From Pyrrhosoma nymphula (taxonomy: Eukaryota > Arthropoda > Insecta > Odonata > Coenagrionidae): DNA of 64,000 nucleotides. The translations under genes were made by a program, and so were the position numbers. The notes beneath the pieces are model-generated. The model ran no database searches and was not told the origin of the DNA. It worked only from the letters and a program-made list of their open reading frames with translations. Positions 34,718 through 46,923 of the stretch are shown here, piece by piece. Every line of letters begins with the position of its first letter. Positions within the stretch are counted from its first letter, which is position 1. The stretch is taken from contig OY754338.1 of assembly GCA_963573305.1 (NCBI GenBank), positions 45,597,531-45,661,530 of the forward strand, in the 5' to 3' direction.

Positions 34718-35067
34718 GGGATGGTTTCGAGGTAAGGTCGTAGATGTAATAAAAACAGCAATTCCTCACCAACATTTCGGAATTTTACTTATTCCATCTT
34801 CAGGGCTAAAATCAACTGCTACACACGCATGACAATTCAACACTTGAATTACCTTAGAATCACAAAAGGTAATGCAAGTGTTGAAATCTTTTGATATACC
34901 ATTTTTTACAAACATTTTATAAATTGAGTTGTGCCGAAGTGTGTTGGAGTTGACCTTTAGTGTACATATATTTTAGCCCTGAAGATGGAATAAGTAAAAT
35001 TCCGAAACGTTGGTGAGGAATTGCTGTATTTCTTATATTTACGACCTTACCTCAAGAAAATCATCCC
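34718..35067. repeat. 350-bp foldback element with CTGAAGA...GAAA motifs
   Basis: Arms of about 96 bp (34718-34814 and 34972-35067) are inverted around 157 bp. The right arm reads CCTGAAGATGGAATAAGT and then ATTCCGAAACGTTGG, and the left arm holds the complement. GGAAT pairs with ATTCC between CTGAAGA and GAAA, which matches the order of a hammerhead core (CUGANGA, stem II, GAAA). Such motifs recur in Penelope-like and related palindromic repeats. No target duplication found. Confidence 0.6.
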
Positions 35068-35417
35068 ATGTTAATGGAGTTCTATACGGTGAACAATGAG
35101 ATAGCTGTTTTATTCTGGTTTCTAGCCATTCAAAGGATTATTTGAATACATGAGAGGCAAATTAATAGTAATGTTGATTGGTGCTATTCAATTTTTTTGA
35201 CAAGACCATGGTCAGTCCAGCTAAATGGTCACACTGACATCACTTTTAAGCCAAAATTACTGGAAATTTGATATTAATCATGATAATCACATCCCATAGT
35301 TACAAAACAGTTTTGTCAATTTTAGAATGAACAGTTAGCCCTATTTGTTTAGGTACTACATAAGTATTTTAATTTATTATTCTTGCAGTAAGGACATGTC
35401 AAGGTCCTCTAGACTTA

Positions 35418-35533
35418 TGCTAGGCGTAATTTCATTAGAGCGTGTCCATTTTTTATGTAAACGGCTGGTGTCCTAACACCCCCCGCCACACGCCTATTGA
35501 GGCGGCTTGCGGGGTAATATGTAGATGTAGATG
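35418..35533 (+). mobile_element. Jockey-like LINE 3' tail, 5'-truncated
   Basis: Nearly identical to the last 115 bp of 440-1108, from TGCTAGGCGT through the GC stem-loop (about 35480-35514) to GTAGATGTAGATG. Only the 3' UTR is present. The close match suggests a younger copy than its neighbours. Confidence 0.8.
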
Positions 35534-36454
35534 TATGGTCGCAAGCTGGCACTGTGCATGTTTGCCCAGCACTGAAAGAGACCCTTATATGCTACTTGCT
35601 TCTGTCTTGAAAGTTTCAATTAGAAGTATGGCTTTCCATAAGGTCTATGAATTCATTTAAGTGGAGGATCATAACTCGTTAAGCACTACCATGAATTTTA
35701 ATGGAATGCCCTCAGGGGAAAAATTAAAAAAAAAGTTATATTACCATGTCTAACCTTTGGAAACATTTCAAATTCTTATGCATGTTCAATTATTTATTTC
35801 TATCTAAAAATCCTCAAAATGTAAGTGGCCTACCCGAGGGACCGCCACGGCAACCACGGTAACTGTTGGTCTTCTGTTGCCATGGCAGGCCTATTATTGG
35901 TCTACGTCATAGCAACTATTTCATGTCCATTTACTGTAGTTTTTTTTATATTCACCCTAATGTTCTCCATACTTTGCCCATTTCTTTATCCATAAATGTC
36001 TCAAGTGTCATCCATATCACATTGCAGACACTCTACCCTTTCACAGATCCCTCCCTCCTCCTCCCCTCTCTACAGCTTGTTCCCTTTGCCCTGTGGCATT
36101 AGTGAGTAACCAAAATATGAACGCTGCAGTTTTCCCACTTGTTTCCCACACTTTTCATGACTCCATTAGCTTCTTCAAAATGGTGCCTAAAAAGATACTT
36201 TAAAAACACACAACTTTTTTTACTTGATTGCGGATTTTGAGATGTTTACAGTAACAAATACATTGAATATATGTAGTATAATTTTTCATTCTTGTCCATG
36301 CACGTGAATGCCAAAGCAAATATGTATAATCAAATTGGTGTACACAGATCAGATAAGGGGAAAAGATCAATCAATTTCTCAAACCAGATTTCAAGCTATC
36401 AATCTAATATAAGTCACACATTCAGGCTTAAATTGGTGGAAATGCAACACATAA
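35534..36454. other. intergenic DNA, nothing recognised
   Basis: No coding motif or element end seen. Confidence 0.4.
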
Positions 36455-36595
36455 AATAATTTCTCACTTTGTACATTCCACAATTTTTTATTTTCACCAA
36501 CCATGGTTTTGACACATCTTGAAAATAACATTGCATGTCAAAACCATGGTTGGTGATAATAAAAAAGGGTGGAATGTACAAATTGAGAAATTATT
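36455..36595. repeat. 141-bp foldback MITE-like repeat
   Basis: Arms of about 60 bp run from AATAATTTCTCA through TTTGTACATTCCAC to CACCAACCATGGTTTTGACA and are mirrored on the right with few mismatches. The loop is about 20 bp. Confidence 0.75.
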
Positions 36596-36859
36596 TCTAT
36601 GAATCTACATTGAGGGGAACTTCATGTGGGTAATAACTATTAAACTAGTCATGGGAGTAAGCGTAGAAAATGCATATTTTTTTAATAAACACATAAATGA
36701 CTGTTCAATGCCAATACGTAATATGTACTTAGAAATTTCCACAAGAAAAAAAAACAGCCTTGGGCCAGGAATCAATTCACAGGCTGGGCCAATGTGCAGA
36801 CCACCAGGCTTCCTAATTCTCATGGTAATTTTGTAGAATACATGGGAACTAGAAATCTA

Positions 36860-38062
36860 CCAAGCTGATGGCAAGCCATCGCCGGTGACCCATCTATAAG
36901 CGGCGGAGAGGAGGATTTGGAGTAGTAATAACCTCGTTAAAAAACCTGGGTCCATCTGGCTCCAGATGGTAGCACCCTGTAAGGGCCCCTGCCTAGGGTT
37001 ACAGAAGAAAAAAGGCCGATGGCACCAGCAACAGAGGAAAGCAAAATTCTTCAACGGTATAGGAGGCAGATGAGCCAAGATCCCACTGCCTTGTGGAAGG
37101 TGGGGCACCTAAAGGCTAAGGGAGAAAACCCTGAAAGAAAATCTGGAAACCTGCATCCGGAGGTGGCCCCACCAGTAGGATCGGGAGAGGCAGGCTAATA
37201 ACCTGCTTCTTCTTAAACAAACTTCTAACAGAAACTCCAAAGAAGGAAATAAACGAGACATCATATGGCTCAGAATTTTGGCTTGAAATTTAGGACAAGA
37301 ATAGGTTTATGGAACGTACGTACAATGAATGAGAGTGGTGACCCCAATACAGTTGAGAAAGAAATGAAAAATTATAGGATTGTAATATTAGGAATATGTA
37401 TGTGTAACCAGATGGAATGATTTTTGGAGAGATGAAGACAGAGGAGGGAAACACCTTAATCCACTCAGGTCAAGAGGAGGAAGAAAGACCTAAAAGAGCC
37501 GGCGTGGGGGTATTCATGACTGCTAAAGCTAGGAAATGCCTCTTTGACTGGAAACCCATATCAGAGAGAGAGTTATCATAGCCAGGTTCCATTGTAGAGT
37601 TAGAAATATAATGATGATAATCTGCTATGCACCAATGGAATAAGCTACAGAAGAGGAAAAGGATTGTTTCTGTGACCCACTTGACACCTGTATGCAGGGA
37701 GTGAAGAAATAAGACCTTAAGTTGCTCATTGATGATGTATATGCCAAAGTGGGTACTAGCAACACTGGCATGAAGAGGATAATGGGAAGACATGGTGTGA
37801 GAACCATGAATGACAATGGCAGTCGGTTAGTGGATTTTTGTGGAAATTATGACCCGGTCATTGGGGGCACCATATTTCCCCACAAAAAATGTCACAAGAC
37901 AACATGGGCATCCCCGAAGAGGAAAATAAAAAACTAAATTGTCCATGTTGCCATTAGCAAGACATGGAGGAGGCCTCTCCTAGATTCCAGAAACATAAGA
38001 TTCACTGACTGTGGAAGTAATCACTACCTGTTTACAGCTGATATTAGGCTAAAAATGCATGC
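36860..38062 (+). pseudogene. LINE 5' UTR and endonuclease, broken
   Basis: The plus strand from 37300 encodes, in pieces, GLWNVRTMNESGDPN, then NGSRLVDFCGNYDPVIGGTI plus FPHKK, then VHVAISKTWRRPLLDSRNIR. These are the endonuclease region of LINEs often annotated as craniofacial-development-protein-2-like. The 420 bp before it, with GGTGACCCATCTATAAGCGG and CACTGCCTTGTGGAAGGTGG, is typical of the 5' region of this family. Multiple stops. The element breaks off at 38062, where a gypsy-like LTR begins; its own 3' end reappears at 41140. Confidence 0.75.
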
Positions 38063-38263
38063 TGTTGTAGTCAACCTATTAGGTTGGCTAACATGTATGT
38101 AGTAGGTGTGAGTTGGCCACGCTGGGCCTGCATACTTCCGGCAAACCTGGTATTGTAAAACAGTGTATTGATGATGGTGGAAGTTATTAAAAACGTGTCT
38201 GTTTAAATCTTCAAGTGCTCTTATTGTAGGCTAGCATACCTATTTATATAACTTAACATAACA
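38063..38263 (+). mobile_element. 5' LTR of the gypsy-like element
   Basis: Starts TGTTGTAG and ends ATAACA, a TGTT/AACA inverted end pair expected of an LTR, and is followed at once by a candidate primer-binding site. Length 201 bp. No 3' LTR copy was found to the right, so the assignment rests on ends and context. Confidence 0.55.
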
Positions 38264-38274
38264 TGGCGCAGTCG
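38264..38274 (+). other. candidate primer-binding site
   Basis: TGGCGCAGTCG follows the LTR without a gap and begins with the TGG expected to pair with the CCA end of a tRNA. I did not identify the tRNA. Confidence 0.4.
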
Positions 38275-38365
38275 TGTGGAGTGATTAAAATGTTCGGGAA
38301 ATTCGACTTTAACTAAATACGGGAGAAGAAGAAAACCACGCCTCCAAGTTCACCCTAACGTTATA

Positions 38366-41125
38366 ATGGCCGAGTACGTGAAGTTGCCTACTAGCGTGGA
38401 CTTCGATATCCAGCATGCATATGTTGATTGGTCCAATTTTGTACGAGAGTTTGAGAATTTTCTTGCTGCCACCAAGCGAGATGGGGAGGAGAAAAAAGTT
38501 AAAATAGCCCTCATGCTCAATATTTTGGGGGTAAAAGCATTAGCCTTGTTTGATACATTTACAATCACTGAGGCAGAAAGAAAGTCATACTCCGCCGTTA
38601 AGGAAGTATTTGAGAACTATGTAGCACCCAAGATAAATGAAATGTTTGAGCACTTTGTGTTTAATCAGAGAGTCCAAGAGGAAGGTGAAAGTTTTGAACA
38701 CTTCTTCACTGACTGCAGAAGGCTGATAAAGAATTGTGGATTTGCACGACCCGAGCTGCAGGAGGACTCCGTGCTGTGAGATAGGATTGTCTTCAGGGTC
38801 TGAGATAAGGCGGTGCAGGAGGCCTTGTTGCAAATGGAGGACCTCAGCCTGGATAAAGCTGCAGCCCATTGCAGAGCGGCGGAGCAGAGTCGAAGACAGG
38901 CCAAGCAAATCAGAGACTCCACAGCTGGCACTAAAGAGGATATCCAGGTTGATGTGGTGCAAAAGAAGAGGCATGGACACCATTATCGAGGTAACAGGGG
39001 AACAAGTTTCAGCAGTGGGGGAACAAGTTTTAGCAGAGGTGAAAGTGGCGGAAAAGGGGCTGAAATTAAAAAAATTCGGTGTAACAGGTGTCAGACGACA
39101 CATGTCCCACGTGAGTGTCCAGCTTTTGGGAGAAAGTGTGCTAAGTGTGGCATCATGAATCACTTCGCAATCTCGTGCAGAGTGAAAAATGTGCGGCAAG
39201 TTGAAGTAATTGATAGTGATTCAGATACGTCGCCATTGTCATGCTATTCTGTTAATTTGTGTGTTGATTCCATTGGTGAGAATCAGCGCACCCACCTTAA
39301 TGAGTGGGTGGAGAAAATTTTGACTGCAGGGGTACCCGCAGTGCTAAAACTTGATACCGGGGCCCAAGTTAATGTGTCGCCATTAAAATTATTCAATGAG
39401 CTTGGGAAGTGCAACAAAATAAAACCCACTAGTGTGAGGCTTGAATCTTATGGTGGAATGAAAATAAAGCCTGAAGGTATTGCGACATTAACTTGCCACC
39501 ATAAGGATCATGATCTTGAGTTTATGATTGTAAAAAATTATTCTCAACCTCTTTTAGTGTTGGCAGGTTGTGTGTCACTTAATATGGTAAAAAGGGTATT
39601 TAATGTAAATGAAATATCACCTAAGAATAACTTTGTTAAATTGTACAAAGAGGTGTTTTATGGTTTGGGATGTTTCCATCAAAAATGCTCAATTAGAACT
39701 ATGGACAATGCAATGCCTACTGCAAGGCCACCCAGAAGGGTGCCCTCTGTATTAAAAGAAAGATTAAGACTAGAATTAGAATGGCTCCAGGCCAAGAAGG
39801 TAATTTCTAAGTTGGAGAATGACACTGCAGTACCCAGCACTATGGTAATGAATGGATCAGCAATCTTGTCATCACTGAAAAGCCAAGTGGCAACTTGCAT
39901 CTTTGTCTTGATCCAGTTGATCTAAATAGAGCCATTATTCACCAGTATCACACAGTGCCAACAATTTATGAAATTTCTGAAAAGTTGAGTGGCAACAAAT
40001 ATTTCAGTGTGTTTGACTTGAAAGAGGGATTCCATCAGGTGAAGCTGGATATGAAGTCATCTCTTAAGTGTGCCTTTTCAAGTCCCTTTGGTTGCTTTAG
40101 GTACTTGAGAATGTCCTATGGCATAGCTTGTGCTCCTGATATATTTCAAAATATGGTAGAGCAAAATTTTGGTGACATTCCAGGAACCATAATCTATTTT
40201 GACGATCTTTTATGTATGGGCAAAACTGAAGATGAGCATGATAAAGTTGCCGAAAGAGTGGTAGAAGGAGCCAGGGCCTTAAATATCAAATTTAATTATG
40301 GTAAACCTCAGTACAAGGTACCAGAAGTGAAATATGTGGGACATCTTTTTTCTGAGGCTGACATGCAAACTGACCCTGATAGGGTAAAGGCACTGGTAAG
40401 CTTGGAATACCCAAATAAGAAAGAATTGCAGAGGGCTTTGGGTATGTTTAATTATGTTTGTAGCTTTGTTCCAAATATGGCAACGTTAACAGCACCCTTG
40501 CTGGAATTGCTGAAAACTGAATCAGAGTGGTAATGGCTCACTTCCCATAGTGAGGCTTTTAAAAATTAAAAGAAAGTAACATCTGCCCCAGTACTGGCAT
40601 CATTTAATCCTGCTACGAAAACAACAATTCAGTGTGATGCCTCACAGTCAGGATTGGGTTGTTGCCTCTTACAGGAAGGAAATGTTGGTCAAGCCTTACA
40701 GCCTGTAGCCTATGCCTCTAGAGGTTTGAGCGAGTGTGAGAAAAACACCTATGCCCAAATAGAAAAAGAACTTCTTTCCATACATTTTGCCACCACAAAG
40801 TTTCATAACTTCATTTATGGACTTAACATAAATTTGCAGACAGATCATAAACCACTGGTGTCAGTCATGAGGAAAAATATCTCCAAAATAGTGTCAGTAA
40901 GACTACAAAGGCTAAGACAAACTTTTACGCTATTCCTTAAATGTCTATCATGTACCTGGAAAGGACTTACATGTTGTAGATATGTTATCAAGGTCCTACC
41001 TTAAGAATGAAGTCCAGGAGGATCCGCAACTTCTAGAGATGGTTAATACAGTCAGTAAGTATCTCCCCATGTCTAAGGATAGAAAGGAACAGTTTCGGGA
41101 AAAAACTAGTACTGATAATGTTTTA
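38366..41125 (+). pseudogene. gypsy-like gag-pol, integrase end missing
   Basis: Gag starts at 38366 with a retrotransposon Gag fold (VKIALMLNILGVKALALFDT, then FEHFFTDCRRLI). Two TGA stops (38777-38779, 38801-38803) interrupt it; both fit CGA-to-TGA changes. Two zinc knuckles follow: CNRCQTTHVPRECP and CAKCGIMNHFAISC. The protease is marked by LKLDTGAQVN. Reverse transcriptase, after a frameshift near 39850, has SVFDLKEGFHQV and the catalytic IYFDDLL. A TAA lies at 40531-40533. RNase H shows QCDASQSGLGCCLL and LQTDHKPL. Homology ends near 41125 just after RNase H; integrase and 3' LTR are absent. The paired knuckles and pol order suggest the Mag-like gypsy group. Dead copy. Confidence 0.85.
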
Positions 41126-41139
41126 AATGACATTGTCAA

Positions 41140-41480
41140 AGCATGGCAATGGTTACCCTAAACAAGTACCAATAGTAGAAACTATAGAGAAAAGAAATTA
41201 TGAATGGCTAGGCCACACTCATAGGCAAAATCCAGCCAATATTAGCTTTAGAGCCTTAGAATGTAATCCTCAAGGAAAAAAAGACCTGCGAGACCAAGAA
41301 CAACTTGGAGAAGAACTTTAGACTAAGAAATTAAGGAAGAAGGCAAGACTTGGAGAGAGCTGAAGGTCCTGACCAGGAACTGAGTGTGGTGGAGAGCCTT
41401 CGTTGCAGTCCTACCTCCCCCTCCAGATTAAAGGATATAAGAGACATGGGGACTAGATGCAACAATATTGTTCCCATGGC
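41140..41480 (+). pseudogene. LINE reverse transcriptase C-terminal end
   Basis: KRNYEWLGHTHRQNPANISF and CNPQGKKDLRDQEQLGEEL match the last part of ORF2 in LINEs of the same type as the endonuclease at 36860-38062 (usual form RKWRWIGHTLRK...ALxWNPQGKRKRGRP). It is probably the 3' end of that same copy, left on the other side of the gypsy-like element, with the whole palm domain lost. Confidence 0.7.
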
Positions 41481-41818
41481 AGTTACTTTGTATTTTATTG
41501 ATATACTTGCCAATAATATGTATTAGGGGAAATTTAAAAAATGAGCACTAAGGGGAGAAAGAGGCTGAGGACAATAAGTCAGGGACTTCATCCAACAAAA
41601 GAAGGAAAAATATTCCCCACTCCCTAAAAAGAATGGACCATGCCAAAAAGTAAGAAATTATTCCAAGGGCTGTAGAGAAAAGAAAAAGATAGGTGTCACG
41701 CGTGTTCAAATGTGCCATCAGTAACTAATTTTGGTGAAGACAGTGAAGGAAATCCCCATATTTGTCACGATTTTTTTACAATGTACAAAAAAAATAATTT
41801 TCATGTATTTAGACTCAT

Positions 41819-44800
41819 TCATTCATTCATTACAGTAATCTACCGGTTTGAGGTAGGTTGTAATGAAAGCCAGAGAATATCCAATGAACTCTTACATGTG
41901 CCGTGCCCTTTCTACCTCTAGTGTTTCTTTCTTCATCTCAGCATAAGTCCAACCTTTCTTCATCCCGTCCATAAAACCTATTCTCTTCCTTCCCCTTCCC
42001 CGCTTACCCAACATCCTACCCTCTATCACAGCCTTCAGCAAACCATCGCCCCCTCATTACCCCTTCCAGCCACCTACCCTCTCTTCCCCTAAACTCATCT
42101 GTAAGTTTCCTCTCCTCACCCACCATGTCAAGCACTTCCTCATTTGTCTTCCTTTCCGTCCAACGCACCTTCTCCATCCTCCTCCATACCCACATCTCGA
42201 AAGCCTTCACCCTATTTTCGTCTTCCTTTCTCAAGGTCCACGTTTCTGCCCCATACAACGCCACACTCCATATCAAGCTCTTCACCAGCCTCTTTTTTAC
42301 ATCCTTACTTAAGGTCCCCGTCATCAGCTCCCTTTTGTTATTGAACGCTTCCTTTGCTAGTGCTATTCTCCTCCTAAAGTCTTTACTACTATGTCCTGTT
42401 TCTTCTAGCATACTACCCAAGTAGTTAAATTGTTCTACTTCCCCCAGTTTGTGACTTCCTACTCTTATCACCAGCATTGCTTTCTTTGTTCTAGAGAATC
42501 TCATTACTTTTGTTTTCTTATTATTAATCTTCATCTCGTATTTATCACACTGCATTTCCAGCACATCTACTAAAGTTTGCAATCCTTTCAATGATCAACT
42601 GACCAACGCCTGGTCGTCTGCGAATCTAACCAACTTTATCCGCTGGCCTCCTTTCATTCCCACATCTAGCTCATACCATGCCTCTCTTACCATTTCCTCA
42701 GCATAGATGTTAAAAAGTAAAGGTGACAACGGGCACCCTTGCCGCACCCCATGACCTATAACTGCCCACCCTGATTCACCGTCAGCTACCCTTACCAATC
42801 TCAAAGGGCTCACCTCTACCCCATGTATAAGTTTCAGATGAGTTTCCTATCACGCAAATCTATTCCTATTTTCCCCAGTATCTGCATTAGTTTCTCCCAG
42901 TTTACTCTGTCAAACACCTTTTCAAAATGTACAAAGCAAGTGAAAACTTCCTGATTATACTCTAAGTTTCTACCTATAAATGTCCTCACTACTGCAATTG
43001 CGTCTCTGTTTGCCCTCCCCTTCCTGAACCCAAATTGGTCAACGCCTAAATAGCAGTTTATTCTGCTCTCCAACCTTCTATTTAGGTAGTATTCTAAGCA
43101 AGACTTTTGCCACATGCGAAACTAAACTGATTGTTCTATACTCCTCACATTCTGACGCTTTCTTCTTCTTCGGGAAGGGAATTAATAATGTTTTCACGAA
43201 ATCCTCTGGCCATACTCCTTCCGCGTAGATCCTGTGAATAAGTTCGATAAACGATTTTCTCCCCTAACTACCTAGATTCTTCAGTAGCTCCGAAGGTAGG
43301 TTATCGGTTCCCACGGCTTTTCTAGCCTTCATCTTTCTTAATGACCTCTCTATTTCGCTGTCAAGTAACTCTGGTCCGAGGTTATCCTTATCTATTTTTC
43401 CTTCATCCTCTAGATCTAGGCTAAAGGGTCTATTCTCGCTGTAATATAGCTCCTCAACATATTCTTTCCATCTTTCCTGCATATCTTCCTGTTCGATTAA
43501 TATCTTCCCTGTTTTGTCCTTAACCTTTGGTATCGTTTGATCTCTCTTACCACCCGATAACATATTCACCTTGGCGTTGAAAGCACCCACTTCCCCCTCC
43601 TCCTGTATCTTCTTCATTTCCTCGCATTGTCCCTTCCACCAGTTTTCATTTGCCCGATCGGTCACTCACCTGAGTTTATTTTCAATTCCTTGTACTTCCT
43701 CTTGCCTACGTCGGTGTTGACGTTTTTCCATATCCTCCTCTCCTCCATTTTCTTTATCATTTCTTCCATAACCCACTGCTTCTTAACCCTCTTCTTTTCC
43801 ACAGTTCCTATTGTTTTCTCTGCCGCTCCTGCGATGCCTGTTTTTATAACCTCCCATCTTCTCTCTATTGTTCCCATCTGCTTTGCTTCACCTATGTTCT
43901 TTTCTACCAGCTCTTGCTATTCCCTCCTTTTCAGCCCTTTTAATGCTTCAAGGTTCCACCTCTTTATCTTCCTACCTTTACAAAGCCTTTTGAATCTAAC
44001 TTCACACTTCATCATCACCAAATTATGATCTGAGTCTGCATCCCCCCTTGGATAGCTACGCAAGTTTTATGCACTGCCCCTAAATCTCTGCCTTGCCATT
44101 ATATAATCAATTTGGTATTTCCCAGTATCACCCGGCAGTTTCCATGTGTACCTATGCCTGGGGTGATGTTTAAACCAAGTGTTTGTCACTACTAATTTAT
44201 TTCTTCTACAAAACTCAACTGCCTTTTCACCGCAATCATTTCTTCTTCCTAGCCCAAACCCTCCCACTTCTAATCCATTCCTCCCTTCCCCCACCAATAC
44301 ATTCCAGTCACCCATTACTATCAGGTTTTTCTTTCCCGGCACTTCTCTAATTATATCCTCTACTTGTTCGTAAACCTCTTCCTCCCTATGGTTGCTCGTA
44401 AGCATGTATACCTGGACCAGTACGAAATTCGTAGGGCGTGCTTTTATTTCTACCACTAGTATCCTGTTGCTCACCTGTTCAATGTTTACCACCCTCAGTC
44501 CCAATTTTGTGTTGAGTACCATTCCTACCCCATGCTGACTCTCATCTTCCCCACTATAGATTACCCTGTAGCTATTACTCCAATAGTCCTTGCTATTCTT
44601 CCATCTCACTTCACACAATCCCAAAGCATCTATTTTTCCTTTTTCCATTTCCTGCTTAATATTTTCAAGCTTCCCGGCCGTCATCATGGTCCTTACGTTC
44701 CAAGTTCCTGTTTTAACCAATATTTTCCTCCTCTTTTTCTCCTTTTTCTCACTCCTATTCCTTGTATCCGCTGATGATGATTGTCTGCAAGGATTTTGAG

Positions 44801-45135
44801 TTATGGCGACCGTGGATGCCTTGCCTCCCCTGCTGCCGGGCACGACACCCATCCTAGTGGGCGGCGTCCTGTAGTTGCCAGGAATCAATTCTCTGTAAAT
44901 GACTTTCATATTTTAGGAAGTGATAGTTGAGAGGTATTCCCACGGCACTCAACGGTATTTTTAATGTGACACCATCACGGAACTACCTTTCGTCTGGCTC
45001 CTACCCTTCAACCTATCTGGCATGGGTGGCCCTACCAGGAGCAGTAGTACTTGCTCCTGCCAGTCCAGCTCTAGGGGTCATTGGAACGCACAAGCCCTTC
45101 CACCATGTCAAGGTCGCAGTTCAAGGAAGAAATTA
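41819..45135 (-). mobile_element. RTE-like LINE, copy B, nearly complete
   Basis: A 3.3-kb minus-strand element, the usual length of RTE-type LINEs. AGACTCAT occurs at 41811-41818 and at 45136-45143, a likely 8-bp target duplication. The 3' end is a short ATGA repeat (ATTCATTCATTCATT on the plus strand). The 5' UTR of about 225 bp is also found alone at 16455-16605 and 58012-58098. A single broken coding region fills the rest. Confidence 0.8.
42016..44909 (-). pseudogene. RTE-like endonuclease-reverse transcriptase, broken
   Basis: From ATG at 44909 the endonuclease frame runs 280 codons: TWNVRTMMTAGKLENI, LGLCEVRWK, LVQVYMLTSNH, IVMGDWNVLV and KYQIDYIM. Stops and frameshifts follow; then WWKGQCEEMKKIQEEG, VGTDNLPSELLKNLGS, VDQFGFRKGRANRDAI, GVRQGCPLSPLLFNIY and the catalytic VRFADDQALVS. 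A TGA at 42592-42594 interrupts it. The C-terminal part has NNKKTKVMRFSR, FNYLGSMLEETGH, VALYGAETWTLRKEDE and VRWTERKTNEEVL and ends at 42016. Catalytic residues of both domains are visible, so this is the least damaged RTE-like copy here. Only one ORF is evident, as usual for RTE. Confidence 0.85.
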
Positions 45136-45143
45136 AGACTCAT

Positions 45144-46690
45144 AAGTGATTAAAATTTGTATTGCAGTGTTGATGTATTATTTATCAGAGAACTGCTCAA
45201 AATGGTAAAAATTGTGTTATGAAGTAAATATAAACCTTTTTCAACTTCATTACACTAGAGGAAATTACTGAAATTTTCATGGTTTTTTTCTTCAACTCCC
45301 AACCCTCTTCTGTCCATGGGGCCATATTGCTCCATTCATAGTGTGTAATGTGCTTTAGAAGCAGTCCCCAGGTCATGTCCGGGCTTTCCTTGGAAAAATG
45401 CTCGGCAGTTCGATTGGACCACCACATTCACAATGGAAATGTCCACATCAATCCATATGGACCACCATGGCACTTGGAAGTATTAATGCGTAAAATATTG
45501 AGGCCTGAGTAACTCAATGATATTTTTGGATAACTATAATGGCCCTGGCCTGATGGAATCCAAATCCTTTTAACTCAATATAGTAAATGTTCCAAATGAG
45601 TTTTCAAGGTTGTTAAATGCAGATCGATTGGTTCTAAGACTATCATATTTACTCATCCACCACTTCCTTGCATTATTCATGAAGATCTATTTCTATTAAA
45701 ATTTTGTGGGCCTTATTTCATTCATGTTCTCTTGTACTTAAAACTCCTAATAAATGCATTGGAGTGGATGTGAAAGATATTAAAGTGAAGTCATACACCT
45801 GAAAAAAGTGTGAAAAGAGGAGAAGCACTCAGAGTGAATGGAGGGTAAATTTATAAGCTGTTGCTTCATTAGTCATGATTAAGTGTCTAGTAAACAACTA
45901 CTTCCAGGGTTAATGACAAACTTCAATCGATTTTGACCTTGTGTATCAAACACAAACTTCCACAAGGGCTGCAGAGAGAAAGACAACAAAATTCTTTTCA
46001 AACATCCAGTAAATTTCCCTATAGCCCCACTTCAAATCTTTGAAGTCTAATTCCAGAAGTTGGACAAAAAAATTCCTTTCTATATCTGTAAATATAAGTG
46101 CAAGCACTTGGCTTTAAAATCAAAAGAACTCACCTTCACAAGCTTTTTCATGTTTAATGAAAGAAATTTTGTCAAAATAAAAAAATATTTTCTATGCATA
46201 TCAAATTTATTAATGTGCTCCCTAATGGGCTGGCGAGGACCTATCAAGGGTAAAGCATCCTAGAAACAGGCTTGAGCTGTTAATCCCCAATAAAACATTA
46301 GCCCTTTTTCCACCCTTACCCCTCCCCAGTGCACAAAGCAAACAAAAATATGACCATCCGGCCGTGTGGGAGAAGCACAAGGAGAGTTCTCAAAGTGTGC
46401 AACATATTTGATCCCTTGGGCTAATACTGTGACCACCAAACAAGGTTGAAGTGAATAAGAGCTATAGTAAGGCAAAGGTTCAATTTTTTCCAAGGCAAAA
46501 ATAAAAACATAAATGCACCCATTACAATTGTATGTTGCTCGTATCTGTACTGAGTTAGTTTAAGCACAAAAAGAGCAATCAATTCATAGATGAAGACCAC
46601 ACTTGTTTATCTTTATTCATTTACAAGAAAAGCTATTAAAAAGTGGTACTAATCACAGACGAGTAGAGACGAGAAAGGAGGCCTCTTAAG
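45144..46690. other. AT-rich intergenic DNA, nothing recognised
   Basis: Open frames at 45197-45427, 46060-46263 and 46260-46493 show no motif. No element ends seen. Confidence 0.4.
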
Positions 46691-46923
46691 TAGGGATGAG
46701 TCGACTCCACTTTTTTTCAATTCAGATTCCGATCCCGATTCTTTCAAATCGATTCTCGATTCCGATTTCATCGATTCATATTCCTAATAACAGGTGGGAT
46801 ATTGATATACCAGTAGCGTACGACTTTCATTTAAATTCAAGTACTGGCTGGAATAAAATAACAAAGACAATTGCCTGAGAATCGGTGGAATCCAGAATCG
46901 ACTTTCGGAATCGACTCATCCTA
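46691..46923. mobile_element. MITE with GGGATGAGTCGA ends, possibly hAT
   Basis: Ends TAGGGATGAGTCGA and TCGACTCATCCTA are inverted repeats. The left interior reiterates CCGATTC and TCGATTC. Flanks CTCTTAAG (46683-46690) and CTCTTTAAG (46925-46933) nearly match, suggesting an 8-bp duplication with one indel. No coding capacity. Confidence 0.6.

Noticed and set aside
38063..38263. Solo LTR interpretation
   Set aside because: A primer-binding site and gag-pol follow directly, so it is a 5' LTR of a truncated element.
41600..41790. Cys/His pattern RCHACS...HICHDFFTMY, possibly a piggyBac C-terminal zinc ribbon
   Set aside because: Only a few residues fit, with stops upstream and no DDD motifs nearby; too weak to call.
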